Numbered from the stretch's first letter, positions 44,576 through 57,052 are shown. The stretch: 64,000 nucleotides of DNA from Melitaea cinxia (GCF_905220565.1 NC_059402.1:15129501-15193500); one strand, 5' to 3'. The notes: a model not told the origin generated them from the sequence alone. Made by a program: numbers and translations.

Positions 44576-45204
44576 CGCTCACAAACGAAAAAAAACCGAC
44601 TTCAATTACATCGACAATACAACGTAGGTAGACGAAAAAATAGTCCAGTAAATACTCATTACCAAAGTCAAGTTCAAAACAATTACCAATAATAAATTAG
44701 CAGATTTAATTTTTTAATATTTTAAAAACAAATGAACGTTGCTTTTAAAATTAATATTTAATCAGTCAGTCAGTCAGCTCAGCCTATTGCAGTCCACAGC
44801 TGGATATAGGCCTCCCCAAGTTCGCGACAGACATTCCGGTTTTCCGCAATCCTCATCCAGCCTACACCGGAAATCTTATTATTCATTATCAAAGATTACT
44901 CAAAAAGTAGTCATCAGATTTCGATAAAATTCAAATGGAACTCTGGTCTCATTTTGGATAAGACAAACATTAACTTTCGATTAAAACAAGAATCATCAAA
45001 ATCAGTACACAAAGAGACAAGTTATGCGGTATAATATAACTTAGGTCACCTAAAAAAAGTCAAGAAAATACGTATTATGAGATATAGCTTGAAAAGTACT
45101 TAAACATAGAAATCGGTCCACCCAGTCAAAAGCTCTGAGTTAACATACTTAAAATAAATACAATCGAATTGAGAGCTTCCTCCTTCTTTTGGAATTTGGT
45201 TAAA
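44576..45204 (-). mobile_element. AACCGACTTC-TIR repeat (family 3), interrupted
   Basis: Minus-strand copy with AAAAAAAACCGACTTCAATT at the left end and a diverged right end (CTTCTTTTGGAATTTGGTTA). A 215-bp element (44668-44882) is inserted in it and is flanked by a 12-bp duplication. Confidence 0.75.
44668..44882 (+). mobile_element. Family 7 element nested in family 3
   Basis: Starts TCAAGTTCAAAACAATTACC and contains AATCAGTCAGTCAGTCAGC, then CAGCCTATTGCAGTCCACAG and ATCCAGCCTACACCGG. TCATTACCAAAG (44656-44667) and TCATTATCAAAG (44883-44894) are a one-mismatch target duplication. The family 3 sequence resumes exactly after it. A related copy is at 52157-52355. Class unknown. Confidence 0.75.
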
Positions 45205-45419
45205 AAGTAGATATCCATATTAAACTGTAATTAGTATTATACTAAAAGAAAAAGATTTATAATTAGAATTCCACGTTAAATTTTAAAAGACTAGGCAGTT
45301 TGAAGATTATTGTCAACATTGAATAGACACGTACTCTAAAGCAATATCCAGGTAGACATGTCGGAAAGACATTATAGCTGAACTTTAACAGTACGTTATA
45401 TTTATGGCAAAAGGAAATA

Positions 45420-45483
45420 TTTGTTACGTGCGGGAATTGAACTTGTAGTTGCTGACACGTTGCGGATACGCTGTCAAGTGTGC
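45420..45483 (-). repeat. Possible SINE family 1 head relic
   Basis: GTGCGGGAATTGAACTTGTA and TGCTGACACGTTGCGG resemble the complement of the SINE head. Weak. Confidence 0.3.
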
Positions 45484-45838
45484 CTGATGTCACGTCGCAT
45501 ATAGTTAGCGGTTGTGAGAATATTATTTATGTGGTCTCTTTATAATTTCGTACACGTATTCACTTTCAATTTATTATTTATACTCGATGTTTCTTGCGGT
45601 TTTGCCCGTTGTTTAAATACTCAATTGATTAATAATTTTAGTTACTTTTTATAATACATTATAAGTATATTTTTAATTTTTCCTATCGTAAATCAATAAA
45701 ATAAATGTATTAACAAGACTTTTCTTTCAGTGCAATACTAGCTGGCGCCCGCTATTCCGTTTTCGTTTCTTATTAGATTGTAACGTTCTAGTGTGAGATA
45801 CCGAACTAAAATGTAAGAAATTAATAGTTTAGACTTAC

Positions 45839-45906
45839 CGTATTTTGACTTCTTTGGACTGCCATTCACTGTGTTTATCAAAGCTGATGAGTATGGCTGC
45901 GATTTC
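45839..45906 (-). CDS. CAMTA: CAMTA exon: N-terminal part of the CG-1 domain
   Basis: This is a 68-bp coding exon, too short for ordinary ORF lists. On the minus strand it encodes EIAAILISFDKHSEWQSKEV followed by KI and the first two bases of an Arg codon. This is the helix of the CG-1 domain immediately before the RPKSGSM segment encoded by the exon at 1185-1320. The acceptor is TTTGTTTCAG just above 45906. The donor is GTAAGT beginning at 45838. The phases fit exactly: CG here plus A at 1320 restores the Arg codon. The preceding CG-1 residues (RHRWNTNE in relatives) are not found on the minus strand between 45907 and 64000, so the upstream exon should lie beyond the window. What is seen is the peptide and splice sites; the family is established knowledge; the pairing of the two exons is a strong inference. 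Confidence 0.93.
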
Positions 45907-47600
45907 CTGAAACAAATTAAGCGGTTCGTTGCATGAAACGTTGTTGAACTATCGTAACTAAAATAACTGCTAACTTATTCTATATTGTTCTAAACCTAAT
46001 TAATAATAGAACGGTAGATATTGGTACTAAAAAAAAAACAGGTTTCTTCTAAGCTTAACAAGGATATGATGCATATATAAGTTTAAAAGGTAATTTAAAC
46101 TAAATAATACAAATGTTTGATTGATTTTCTTAACTGAGGAACTTAAATGCTAGAAAAGAATAACAACGCTCGCCGTTACGAGACAATTTTTAAGGTTTCA
46201 CGCATTTTGACTTTCCCATTCCGTTAGTACAAAACGAAACGTTCAAACGAAAATATAATTTCTGAAAACGTACGTTAATATAACATCGCGTTACGCAATA
46301 ATTCACTTCCGGCCGCCTCACGTGACGGGAATATTTTAAATGTTTATCATTCCTGTACATAGGGACAACAGTTTGTACCGGTTATGTATATTTATCACTT
46401 TTACAATTAGTATGATTTTAAAAATTAATTTAATTATTAAAAAAATAATTTAATCGAAATATTTTTAGTTAATTTAATTCATTTGTACATAAATAGCATA
46501 ATAGAATACACCAGTAACACATATGAGAAAATACGAAGGAGATTTATAGGTACGATCAAGATTACGACATCTTTTAAAAGCAATACCTACTTTCCTTGTA
46601 GGCCATGTGAACGATTTGTTATGTTGTTCTTTTTGACTTCACCAAGTTATACACATCCAACAATACCTTTACCTTACAAATAACGAAATTACATTTAACT
46701 AAATAAGGTTTTTACTCAATCCTAGAACCTTTAAAAATTTAAAGAAATACAAATATTATCAGAACAATCTTTTTCACTAATGGTTTTACCGTCATTGAAT
46801 TTCGATATGATTGTCAAATATTACGAACGTAACTATTTTACTATACATTTCTAAATTAAGAGCGATATTTTAAGGCCTATATTTTTTAATGACAGCCTAT
46901 AAAAGTCCTACCACGTGAGGTATTAAGGATAAGTAATGATGCTTAAGCCGTCACGCTGCTCCAATGAAGCGTATAGGCGGATAAAGCGGATTGGCTGATT
47001 AAAGCCTTTCTCAATAAAGGACTATCGCATAAAACAATTTTTTAATCGAAATAGTTTTAAATTACGTTTTTTTTTTTTTTTTTTTGTATAAATAAGAAGT
47101 TTAGATAGCTTATTGACGTTATTTTTTAACTTACCACACGTCAATGAATAACATTTTTGTTACATTGATATAACTTTTGGTTTTTATTTTAGCCTTTTTA
47201 ATCATTCCACTCAATTTAATCCCATAACAAAACTAGTCAAAGCTTTATCATGTCAAGTACTCTAACACGTTCTCCTTAGAAACATTTTTATTATGAAAAA
47301 TAAATAGATCTAGTTATAACAATAAAAATTACAAAAAAAAAAACAGATCTTCAAAATTCGTCGAGCAAGTGAATTTTTAATTATCTTATAAAAAAATCGT
47401 ATGATAAACAATAACCATATTTATTATTTAGGTTATTGTTTATTTTGTGATAATCTTAAAACAAAAGAGATGAATATTTACTTAAAAATCAAGAACTGAA
47501 CGAACGAACGTTGACTTTTCCTTATATTCACTGCACTTTCTCGATTAAATAAATAAATAACGCCTCACACTCAACGGCCCACACTAAGATTTATTCCTGT
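45907..47600. other. Intronic DNA upstream of the second CG-1 exon
   Basis: Start of the next CAMTA intron on the minus strand. A weak SINE-like scrap (GCTGCTCCAATGAAGCG) at 46955-46990; otherwise nothing recognised. Confidence 0.4.
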
Positions 47601-47621
47601 GTCGGTAGTCTACAAACACAC

Positions 47622-47762
47622 ACAATACACAAGCATAAGCACCCAGACCACGGCAAACATCTGTATGGCCAATACTAATGTATGCTGTGTGCGGGGAACG
47701 AACCCGCAACTGCTGACGCAAAACCACAATACATCGATGTGACCGTTGTGCTAACGCGTTGT
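47622..47762 (-). mobile_element. SINE family 1, 5' part
   Basis: ACCCAGACCACGGCAAACAT, then GTGCGGGGAACGAACCCGC (degenerate box B) and GTGCTAACGCGTTG, in reverse orientation. Confidence 0.7.
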
Positions 47763-47910
47763 AATTATGTAGTTATTATTAAATAGATATTTTAAATTGA
47801 TATATTATAAAAACTTTAATGACATCCATATATTTGGAGTAATATCAAAACCAAAAGTTAACAACTTTGAGAAGAATAGTCTTAAAATAGTTTTACGACT
47901 CTCGACGTCT

Positions 47911-47928
47911 CCCCCCCCCCCCCCCCCC
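47911..47928. repeat. (C)18 homopolymer
   Basis: Eighteen consecutive C residues in strongly AT-rich surroundings. They create a false run of prolines in one frame. Confidence 0.95.
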
Positions 47929-48039
47929 AAACTTGCACTCCTGTTCCCAGAGCTTAGATACACTGTTAAAACTCATATAAAAGTTTATGGAAGAAGTAGT
48001 GTGAACAAATTTTCCTCAGTAAATTTATAAACACTTGGG

Positions 48040-49300
48040 ACCCACTGCCCTTATTTATAGCCCGGCCGTAATCTGGAGCGCATCGCTAAGTAGGTACACG
48101 TCACGGCCTTTTGTTTTGTTTCGAATTGGGTTGTTTTAGGGTTGTATTTTTAAAGCATTGTCAAAACAATGGTGTCATTGTACGTGACGATGACTTCGCG
48201 ATTCTTTCGTACACTGAGTAAAATTTTAACTTATGAAAACGTTCATATTTTTACATTTTGGTATTACAATACGTAATAATAATAATAAATGTAATATTTG
48301 TGTTATGATTTAGCCTTCAAGTTTGACTTCAAGAATACATGAGAAGAACCAAAATCGTTATAAGTATTGTAGCATCTTTTTATCATTTTCATCATTTCAT
48401 CTAGCCAAAAAAAACATACTGAGGTACGTATAGGCTAATACTACAAGTATAAGACATCCTTTTCCATAAAATAAAAACGCATCAAATTCCGTCAATATCT
48501 CATTATGATATTCAAAAAAAAAATACACAGAAACGTCTGTTGCGAAAGATATAAATATACCCATAACATCCTACCCCAATCACTCAGCCAGACGGGACGA
48601 TACAGCCTTTTTTACAAACTCGATAAATAATACACACTGCGTCATATTTTACTAACTCAATTACATATATGTGTCCCTTTCAGTAATTTCCTTACGAATG
48701 TCGCATATATTTATGAAAGCTTGTATTCGTTTATTATATCGTACAGATGTTTGGAATAATTTTTTGTTATATAAGACCATTTTTTTTTCTTTTAGTGACT
48801 ATTTATCTATTGATTCAAAATCCTAGCTACATGTATATTATGTAAAAAAATACTAAATCATATACCTATATTAATAAGCTAAGGTTTAAAATATTTAAAA
48901 CTTTACCACAATTATTCCACATAAATTATGTATCATTTTATAAATAATTGTTTGCTTTACCGGTAACAACAACAAAAAAATTGTTATTGCTTTTTTTTCT
49001 AAATTAATGAATTATAAAATTATATACATATATGACAGCTTTAATTTGGAAACAACGTCAACATGATTGACAGTCGGTAAATTTTTTGTTCAATTTCAAT
49101 TCAACTCACGTATAAATACTTTTTTTTTGTAATTTTGTAAACTGATAATTATTATACTTAATTAGTGCAAATTATTCGCACGGGTATAGCTAGTATATTA
49201 AAGAGTGTTACTTGTGTTCACGTTATGTTTACGACTGCGAATATAATTTGAAAAAAAAAATCCTTATAAAATATACAACACTGAAATCAACTGAGGAAAT
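48040..49300. other. AT-rich intronic DNA without identified features
   Basis: No coding frame or repeat recognised. Confidence 0.4.
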
Positions 49301-49304
49301 TTCG

Positions 49305-49350
49305 TTCAATCAAAATCAATTATAACTTTATTCAAATAGGCTTCAAAGAC
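49305..49350 (-). mobile_element. LINE 3'-terminal scrap (family 5 type)
   Basis: The minus strand ends TTTGAATAAAGTTATAATTG ATTTTGATTG, the usual end of this LINE family. Confidence 0.45.
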
Positions 49351-49699
49351 TTTGTAATATAACAAAGATTGTTATTTTTAAAAATAGTTATTTATTATTT
49401 CATTAAATAAATTATTGTTAATTTAAAACAATATTTAGAACGTAGATTTTACTGAATATTCATGAAACTTAACAATTACAATAACAATATCTAAAATTCA
49501 CACGAATAAAATCACGAGTACAGCTTTTAAAACGAGTTAGTTATTTGATAGCACATTCAACGAGAACTCTACACAAAATAAGGGAAGAATCATTAAAAAT
49601 TTCGCCTCCAGGGACGAACATGTTCCTAACAATAATTGATAAGGAAACCATTATATTGTCAGCGTGTAGCGTTTTTATTAAAGCTTCATAGGTAATGCT

Positions 49700-49940
49700 T
49701 ATCTATATATATAAAAATGAATATTTATCTGTGTGGCGGCCTCTATTTCGCGCATCTATCCTCCCTTTGCGATGACGGACGAGGAACTCAACACCCTATA
49801 CCATCGCACCGCTTCCCAAATCTGTATTTACTCTACAGAATCGTAAACTATGCATTTGATCATGCAGCAACTCACAAAGATTTCTGAGTTGGTATGACCA
49901 AAAAAAACAGCGTAGCGACGCGCGTTGGGTACAGCTAATT
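49700..49940 (+). repeat. Interspersed repeat relic (CTATATATATAAAAATGAA type)
   Basis: CTATATATATAAAAATGAAT at the left, GCGATGACGGACGAGGAACT in the middle and CGACGCGCGTTGGGTACAGC at the right are typical of a repeat type common in Lepidoptera. No ORF. Confidence 0.5.
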
Positions 49941-50954
49941 ACAAATATAAATTTCAATTGATATGACCGTTTCACTACTTGACATGAACACTGTGAATTA
50001 AACTTTTTTAAATAATGTTATATGAGAATATGTTATGAGTAGATATTCATCGTATAGTGAATCGTAAGGTATAATAAAATATATTATATATATTATCTTG
50101 AATGTATGTATATATGTATGCTCAATGCTTTACTCAATGCTTTCCTGTACAGCGGCTACAGCTTCTTCAGTGCGCACTGTTCAGCATTTCACGGGATGCA
50201 CATTATCATTAAGAGTAAACGTGGTCCGAAAGCATTCCATTGTTATTCGAATTAGCTGCACTAAAGGACGATTCTGTACGCTATCAAATGGACGAAGTGA
50301 ACGTTAAGTTTGACGAAAGGAACAATTATTTTGATAAAATCTTTCAACAATTTGCAAGCGATGCTCTGGTTTAAGTCAATTTATACTGAAATTTCAAACC
50401 AAACGAAATAAAAAGCAACTTTCAGCTGCTAAATAGGTTGTCAAACAAAGCAGTGTTGCCAACTCAAAGTTATGAACTTCTAAAAAACACCCCTTATTAC
50501 AACTTAATTTGAATAAGTGGTTACAACTAAATAGACGATTCAATTTTTATACTTTACCAACTTCAAAAGTTACAAGTTTCTAAACTAACGTTCAATTATT
50601 ACTTTTTTTAATACTAAAAACTAAATTTAAAAAGGTTTTATTTTAATATATTGTTTTTAAAAACATCTCCGCCCCTCAAAATGATCACGGCCTTCCCCAA
50701 AGTCAGGTCCATTTCCAGTTTTATAGCTCTCCCCCAACACCCTCACAGTCAGTCATAACGCTAATGATGCTATTAACTTTGACGTCACAGCTCAACGAAG
50801 CCAGTTAATTTGGTAAATATTTACCGAACAAACAAACACTCAACGACAAGGACCGGCCGCTGTTTAGGAAATTGTTTCGATAAAGGCTATCAATTACGCG
50901 GTTATTTTGTGAATCATTTTGTACATTTCGTTTGTATACTATCAAGTGACTCGC

Positions 50955-51009
50955 TCGCTTCAGCCTGTAATATACCACCCATAGGCCTCTTTCCTCACGT
51001 AGGAGAAGA
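50955..51009 (-). mobile_element. SINE family 1, 3'-end fragment
   Basis: CGCTTCAGCCTGTAATATAC to CACGTAGGAGAAG. Confidence 0.7.
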
Positions 51010-51582
51010 AAAAAATTAAGTGAGTATTTTTTGTAATTCCGTCAATCAAACTACTTTTATAGAACATCATATAAACGCTTTACGCTCTTCTAGTTGGGGC
51101 TGTTCCTCACTAGAATTACAGAGAAATCAATTATTCAACAACACAATTAAATAAATAACCAAATACGTACAAAGAGAAAAAAAGAAAAATTTTAGCTTTA
51201 TAATATTGAAACAGGATTAAAATAACATAATTAAATCATTCAAGAAACACCATTAAAAAATTAACAAACAAAAACGCAAATCACCAAAATGTTCAGCCTT
51301 ATAATATAAGTATAGGTCTAAACTGGTAAACAAAACAAAATCACTTAACAACTGTCGCTATAAAATCTATATAAATTAAATATCATTTGTAAACAAAGTA
51401 GAAATGTGTTCGAATAAATTAAACTATTTAATTCGTTGGTTAAACTTTGTTCTCTGTTAATGGCTTACGAATGAACTTGTTAAAAAAAACTTGCAGGGAC
51501 AAGTTGCTCCGTGCATTCAACTAAATCTTTGTATATATACACATATATTGTGTATACGAGTATGAAACTGGCTTTTAAAATA

Positions 51583-51927
51583 CGCTTCAGCCTTGTAATA
51601 TCCCACTACTGGGCATAGGCCTCTTTCCCCATGTAGGAGAAGGATTAAAGCTTTATCCACCACGCTGTTCCAATGCGGGTTGGCGGACATATTCCCTACT
51701 ATGAGTAACGATCGCTATCAGGTGTACATGATAACAACCGGGACCGACGGCTTAACGTGCTCTCCGAGGCACGGTGGGGAGACCCACAAGGACTGCACCA
51801 ACACCCAGACCACGGCAAACATCTGTATGGCCAAAACAAATGTTTGTCATATGCGGGGATCGAACCCGCAACCGCCAAGCGCAACAGGTACAATCCATGG
51901 CTGTAACCGTTGCGCCAACGCGGCGTC
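51583..51927 (-). mobile_element. SINE family 1, complete with 13-bp target duplication
   Basis: This is the best-delimited copy of the family. It is 345 bp, from CGCTTCAGCCTTGTAATATC to TTGCGCCAACGCGGCGTC on the plus strand, with box B complement GGGGATCGAACCC. GGCTTTTAAAATA is repeated exactly at 51570-51582 and 51928-51940. This defines both ends of the SINE and shows LINE-type insertion. The unbroken duplication suggests a rather young copy. Confidence 0.92.
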
Positions 51928-52035
51928 GGCTTTTAAAATATTCTTAACTGAAAAAAAAATAGATTTTTTTCTGAAATAAAAAAGGTTAATGCTTCATAAA
52001 TTGAAGAAGTATATTTCAAAACAATTCAAAACAAT

Positions 52036-52156
52036 GGTCACCAACCCGCCTGCCCAGCGTGGTGACTATGGGCAACACACGTGAGTTCACGTTACTTTGG
52101 CGTAAACTTGTGGAGGCCTATGTCCAGCAGTGGACTGTATAGGCTGTAATGATGAT
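52036..52156 (+). mobile_element. Family 6 retroelement, 5'-truncated, nested
   Basis: The 3' 121 bp only, GGTCACCAACCCGCCTGCCC to GTAATGATGAT. It is flanked by a perfect 11-bp duplication TTCAAAACAAT (52025-52035 and 52157-52167). It sits at the left edge of a family 7 copy. 5' truncation plus a variable-length duplication indicates target-primed reverse transcription. Confidence 0.88.
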
Positions 52157-52355
52157 TTCAAAACAATTGCCAAAAATAAATTAGCAGATTTAATTTTTTA
52201 ATATTTTCAAAACAATAAAAATTAAATTTAATAATTGAACGTTGCTTTTAAAATCAATATTTAATCAGTCAGTCAGTTCAGCCTTTTGCAGTCCCACTGC
52301 TGGAAATAGACCTCCCTAAGTTCGCGACATTCCGTTTTCCCTACACCGGCAATCT
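52157..52355 (+). mobile_element. Family 7 element
   Basis: TTCAAAACAATTGCCAAAAA, then AATCAGTCAGTCAGTTCAGC, CCCACTGCTGGAAATAGACC and CCCTACACCGG. Same order as 44668-44882. Confidence 0.75.
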
Positions 52356-52799
52356 TACGTATAATATAAAATATGAAAAAAACGTTTAGTTTTAAATAAG
52401 CAATTAATTTTCATTAAGATGTTCACAGTCATTAAAACACGAATAATAAGAAACTAAATACGAATTCTATTTAACTCAGACAAATACATACTTAATGTAA
52501 AAAGCTTTACGATAAGACGGACAAACGCCGGTTTCCGTCGAGGCAAAAAGGTTAGCCTTTGCTGATAACGCTCGATACTTCGTTCTGTTGCATCGCCGAG
52601 CTAAATTGTGGCGTATATGTGTCGTAAAACTTAACTAAATTAATGCCTTTATTTGTTTATACTTTGTAGACCACAAAAACATTGTTAAATAGTTATTTCT
52701 TTAACATAGATACACACATGGTCATCTAATCCTTAAATAGACAACTTAATAACTGTGTTTTAGTTTAATAACGTCCGGCTATTCATATTTTATATACAA

Positions 52800-52945
52800 A
52801 CTAGCTGCCCGGACAGACTTGGTTCTATCAAAAGTTACAAGTAAAAATTATTATTTTTTTAATTTTTTTTTAAAGTATTGTAACCTGGAACATACAAAAA
52901 AATAAATTAGCCGAATCGGTCGAGCCATTCTCGAATTATGCGCTT
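52800..52945 (+). repeat. Interspersed repeat relic (CTAGCTGCCC type)
   Basis: CTAGCTGCCCGGACAGACTT, then AATTAGCCGAATCGGTCGAG. Followed directly by a family 2 SINE scrap. Confidence 0.5.
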
Positions 52946-52960
52946 ACCAACATCATTTTT

Positions 52961-53041
52961 ATTCCGAACTCGAGGCAGGAGGTGAACCCATAAACTGCGA
53001 AGCAGAAAGCAAAGCCACAACGAACTGTCTTAATGAACTAA
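52961..53041 (-). mobile_element. SINE family 2, head fragment
   Basis: CGAACTCGAGGCAGGAGGTG, AACCCATAAACTGCGAAGCAG. Diverged copy. Confidence 0.6.
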
Positions 53042-53049
53042 TAAAGTAA

Positions 53050-56000
53050 AAAAAATGTAGACGATGTTTTAAATAACTAGTATTTTCTTCTTTCTTATTA
53101 ATATCAACTTTCGAAACCCTTGGAAAATTACTGTAATTTAATAGATTATAAAAGATAAATGATCCTAATTGGAAAAATAATTATCGCTTAAAAATACCAA
53201 AGCAAATTTGAAAGGGAAAATAAAAAATTGTAGTCTATTACAATCTGTCATATCCGATTACCTTTTTAGTCATAATGGTATAAAACTAATTTATAAAAAA
53301 CTTTTATTGTTATTAAAGAATTACTGTTTATTTTTTTATTCTTTATTTATCGACTGTTTTAGATTTTGCTTTTCATTTATTTCATTTAGATTAGAAAGAT
53401 TGCTCAACTTATATTAAAAAATCACTGCCACCTGGAAGTCTTACAGCATTAAAAGACCCAAAAATTATTTACTGACTGAAATAAATAAAGTTACTAGAAG
53501 TGAGTTTTTTTAATACTTAAACAGTGTCAAACAAGCGTTTGGCCTCAACTTGAATTACCACGAGTGTAACATGGACGTTCCTGATCTATCCTGATATGAT
53601 ATCTTAGAGAAAATAAAAGCATGAAAACGATTTTTATTTAAACATTATTTAAATTGTAATCTTTAAAGTGTCATGTTTTATTCCTTTTTTATTTCCACCA
53701 TCAATATAATCCCTTATCACACCCCTATCACAGCCATAATCCGGATAGTCTAAGCCATGAATGTAATACCATTGTCTCAAAAGCAATCTATACAGGTGAA
53801 CCTGTCTAAACAACTGCCGTAATACTCAACAATGTGAATAGCAGGTCACATCGATCGTCGGTAATCGAGTGTGTTCCCAGCTCGGCCCCTACATCAATGT
53901 CCGCTTGATTTACAACTTTCGCCACTTTCGTGCAGATAACAAGGTCCAATATTGCTGACTCATTTCCCAGTTAGATTCCACATACGATGGGGGAAAGATT
54001 GATATACTCTAGTAGTGAAATTTTATTTAAATTTAACAAAATTTTGTCTGGAAGAGGACGATAAATAATTAGTGTTATTAACTCTAATATAATAAGGGAG
54101 GAGTGAATAAAGACTCAGAGACTTAATTAAACCGACCGATTTTTTTGAGAAATAAATAAAAATGGTCGATTCTAACGCTAGTTGAATAATAGTTTATCTA
54201 TAATAGACCGACCCAGTTCGCTGACGGGTTGAACGATTAATAAAATGACTAATTAATCTAAATAGCTACGAAACTACCAACATTGACGAGAAATTTAGGT
54301 TATTCTGTAATATATTTCCATAACAAATAATTAAGTGATGTTCAATTAAAAAGATTAGTTACAAGATTTAATAAGAACAAAAATATCGGACTAAAAAAAA
54401 TGTCAAAACCACTAAAAATGCGTAAAACAAAACTGTAAACATATTTATTTATTTATTTTCGTTGTAACTGTCAATACAAAGGTAAATAATTTAATATTAC
54501 ATTTTTTTTAAGACAAGACAGGCAAATTAATAAAACGCGTGATTCAATAACCGTCACACCACGCGGTAGTTGGCTTAAATTTCGTACTGGCACTACCAAG
54601 TTTTCAATTAGTGAATTTGTCTCTAATACATATCTCGTGCTGGGCATTTTGGAGGAACATCGCAAGCGACTGCGACTGTACTGAGACGTACGTATCTGCT
54701 AATCTGCTGTGAAACGTTGTGCATCAAACTCGAAACTTTCTCCATCTTAGCAATAAGAGGCTTTTTCTCTCACCCGTGGGGTATTTATTTCGTCTTCTTT
54801 TTCAGTATAATATAGTACGTATATGACGGCAGATAATAGAAGCGCTAGAAGTATCTATGAATCTTACACACCAATCAAGCGAAGAACATTCAAAATTTTA
54901 CTAGGATATTGCATGTTAAGTTCGCCACTATCTGAGTTTTGTGGCATTATAAAGCAAGAGTGTTGCATCCTTATTACTTTAGTAACTACAACTTTAAACA
55001 ATAATCACCAATTTTCACTACAACTACATATTAAAACTATTCGAAACAACAATTAAAACGGACTTGGTTTGAAACAATGATTTATATAAATATACATTAA
55101 TGTCTCAATCCTCAAAGTGTAGGACAACAATGGCAGATTTCCCCCAGGGCTACGGCTACAGCTGTAATTGTGGTCCGCCCTCTGGGTCCCGACCATTCAA
55201 GTTTGGGAAGCTATTATGCGTATCCGAAACCATTACAAGAAACTTAAAACAATATACTGTCATGACATTGAATTATTAAAAGACAAAATCAAAAAGCCGT
55301 GGATATTAAAACTTACATAGACATAATAATACATGCATACGCTACGTAAACGAACTTTTATATTTTACTATAACATACAATTTGAGAAGTTTTCTCCTAT
55401 TGAACTTATATTTTAGAAACTAATAAAAAAATAGATTTTAAAAGCAATTGAAAGTTTAAAATTGTCAATACATTGCTCGCTCATTGTAAGTTCAGTCATA
55501 CGAGTATGTGCTGCGTTAAAGCCATAACATTATTATTACAAAGACATTACATTAAAAAAATTTTTAATGAAAATGAATCTTAGTTATATTAGACTCCCAT
55601 ATTCTTTTAAAAATAATGTAGGTACTAAAAGCTATATTAAACTTTTTCATAGGTGGTAACAAATAGTGCCTACCTACACATATTGCATCACGTATAAAAA
55701 CATCATTGTACACTGTTTCTAATTTTTAAGAATATTCTTCTAAATTCACAAGTAACAATTAATAAAATTTTAAATTATTCCAGTAATTTAATTTACGTAC
55801 TTATTCAATTTCTGTCCAGACGTTACTAAGGATGAAGGTACTCGTTTTGCGAATTCAAATTTAACTGTTCTGATAGGCGACTCATATATGGATATTAAAA
55901 TCATCTGCTTTAGAATTTGTTGGAAAGTTTATGATACTCAGTTTACCAGCAACATGTACAGAAGATTGTACAAAAGGTCATAAAAAATGGACATAAAATT

Positions 56001-56985
56001 ACTCGATAAGTGACAAAAAGCAAGAGCAATAAGCGTTATAATCGTGAAATCTGAAATTAATTGAAACTCAGCACGGTGAAAAGTTTGAGTTTTCAACAAT
56101 TAACATATACTTTTACTTGCTTACTAAAACCTCAAACTAACTCCCTTAATGTAACGAATAAAATATAAAGAATTTGAACATTTGATACGTAAACCAATAA
56201 TTTGTAGGCTAAGACAATATCATTCCACATTTTTGTCCATAATTTCAAATACGTTATGGCATTCTGAAACGTCTCACTTGTTTTTAATCAAATGACAAAT
56301 TTCGATTGTGACTTTGCGGATTGGTTGATTTCATTTGATCCAAACGCGATCAAGAATAGCTATCGGATATTTCGCTGAATCATTTCAATTATCCAACTAC
56401 TGATGGAACAAAAGAGATTTTGTAAAATTTGAGCTCAAATAGCTCAGGGTGTAAAAAACAAATTCCATTGATTTTCAAACCGTGCCATTGCACATCGACT
56501 TTTTCTTGCTAACTTGATATTAAAACATGAAACGAAAACGTCATGCAAGAATAAAAATATCTTGAACAAAACCACCTGTTACGTAAGAAATTTTTAAACA
56601 TATTTATCCAACAACCCCCAGCTTATTTCTTCAATTAAATTTATCATAGAACGATCGCTTTGGTTACTTTGTTAAGAAACTGAGAAGAAGGGCTTTTCAG
56701 AATCATCTTAATCTAAATCAAATATATTATACCAAACCACACTAGTGTAATCAGTCTATTAATAAATATGAAATTATAATGTAGCAAGTCATAATTCAAA
56801 ATACATATCTGGTTATCTAGGCGACCCCATTATTTGCATGACTAAGGAACCCGAGATCAAAACATTGAATATTGTATAATGTGTAAAACCCTGATTATCC
56901 GTTTCTAGAGAAAGCGGTATTGACTTGGTTTTAGACGTTAATAGTGATAATAGTTTTAATAGATTTTCAGTTTAATTATGTACGC
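53050..56985. other. Intronic DNA, mostly unassigned
   Basis: 54440-54720 read on the minus strand ends in AAATAAATAAATAAATATG, so it may be a retroelement 3' end, but I cannot name a family. Nothing else recognised. Confidence 0.35.
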
Positions 56986-56990
56986 TTTAG

Positions 56991-57052
56991 TTCTCCATGT
57001 AGGAGATCGGAGCTTAATCCACCACGCTGCTTCAATACGGGTTAGCGGATAT
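56991..57052 (-). mobile_element. SINE family 1 fragment
   Basis: CTCCATGTAGGAGATCGGAG, then CACGCTGCTTCAATACGGGT. Confidence 0.65.

Larger units (their letters stand above)
1321..45838 (-). other. 44.5-kb phase-2 intron of CAMTA
   Basis: The intron runs from the GTAAGT donor at 45838 to the AG acceptor at 1322-1321 and splits an Arg codon after its second base. It holds most of the mobile elements in this window, including the full-length I-type retrotransposon in the sense orientation and the large palindrome. I see no further CAMTA coding exon inside it. Confidence 0.85.

Noticed and set aside
47797..48030. 77-codon ORF with a polyproline run
   Set aside because: The prolines come from the (C)18 homopolymer; no other sign of coding.
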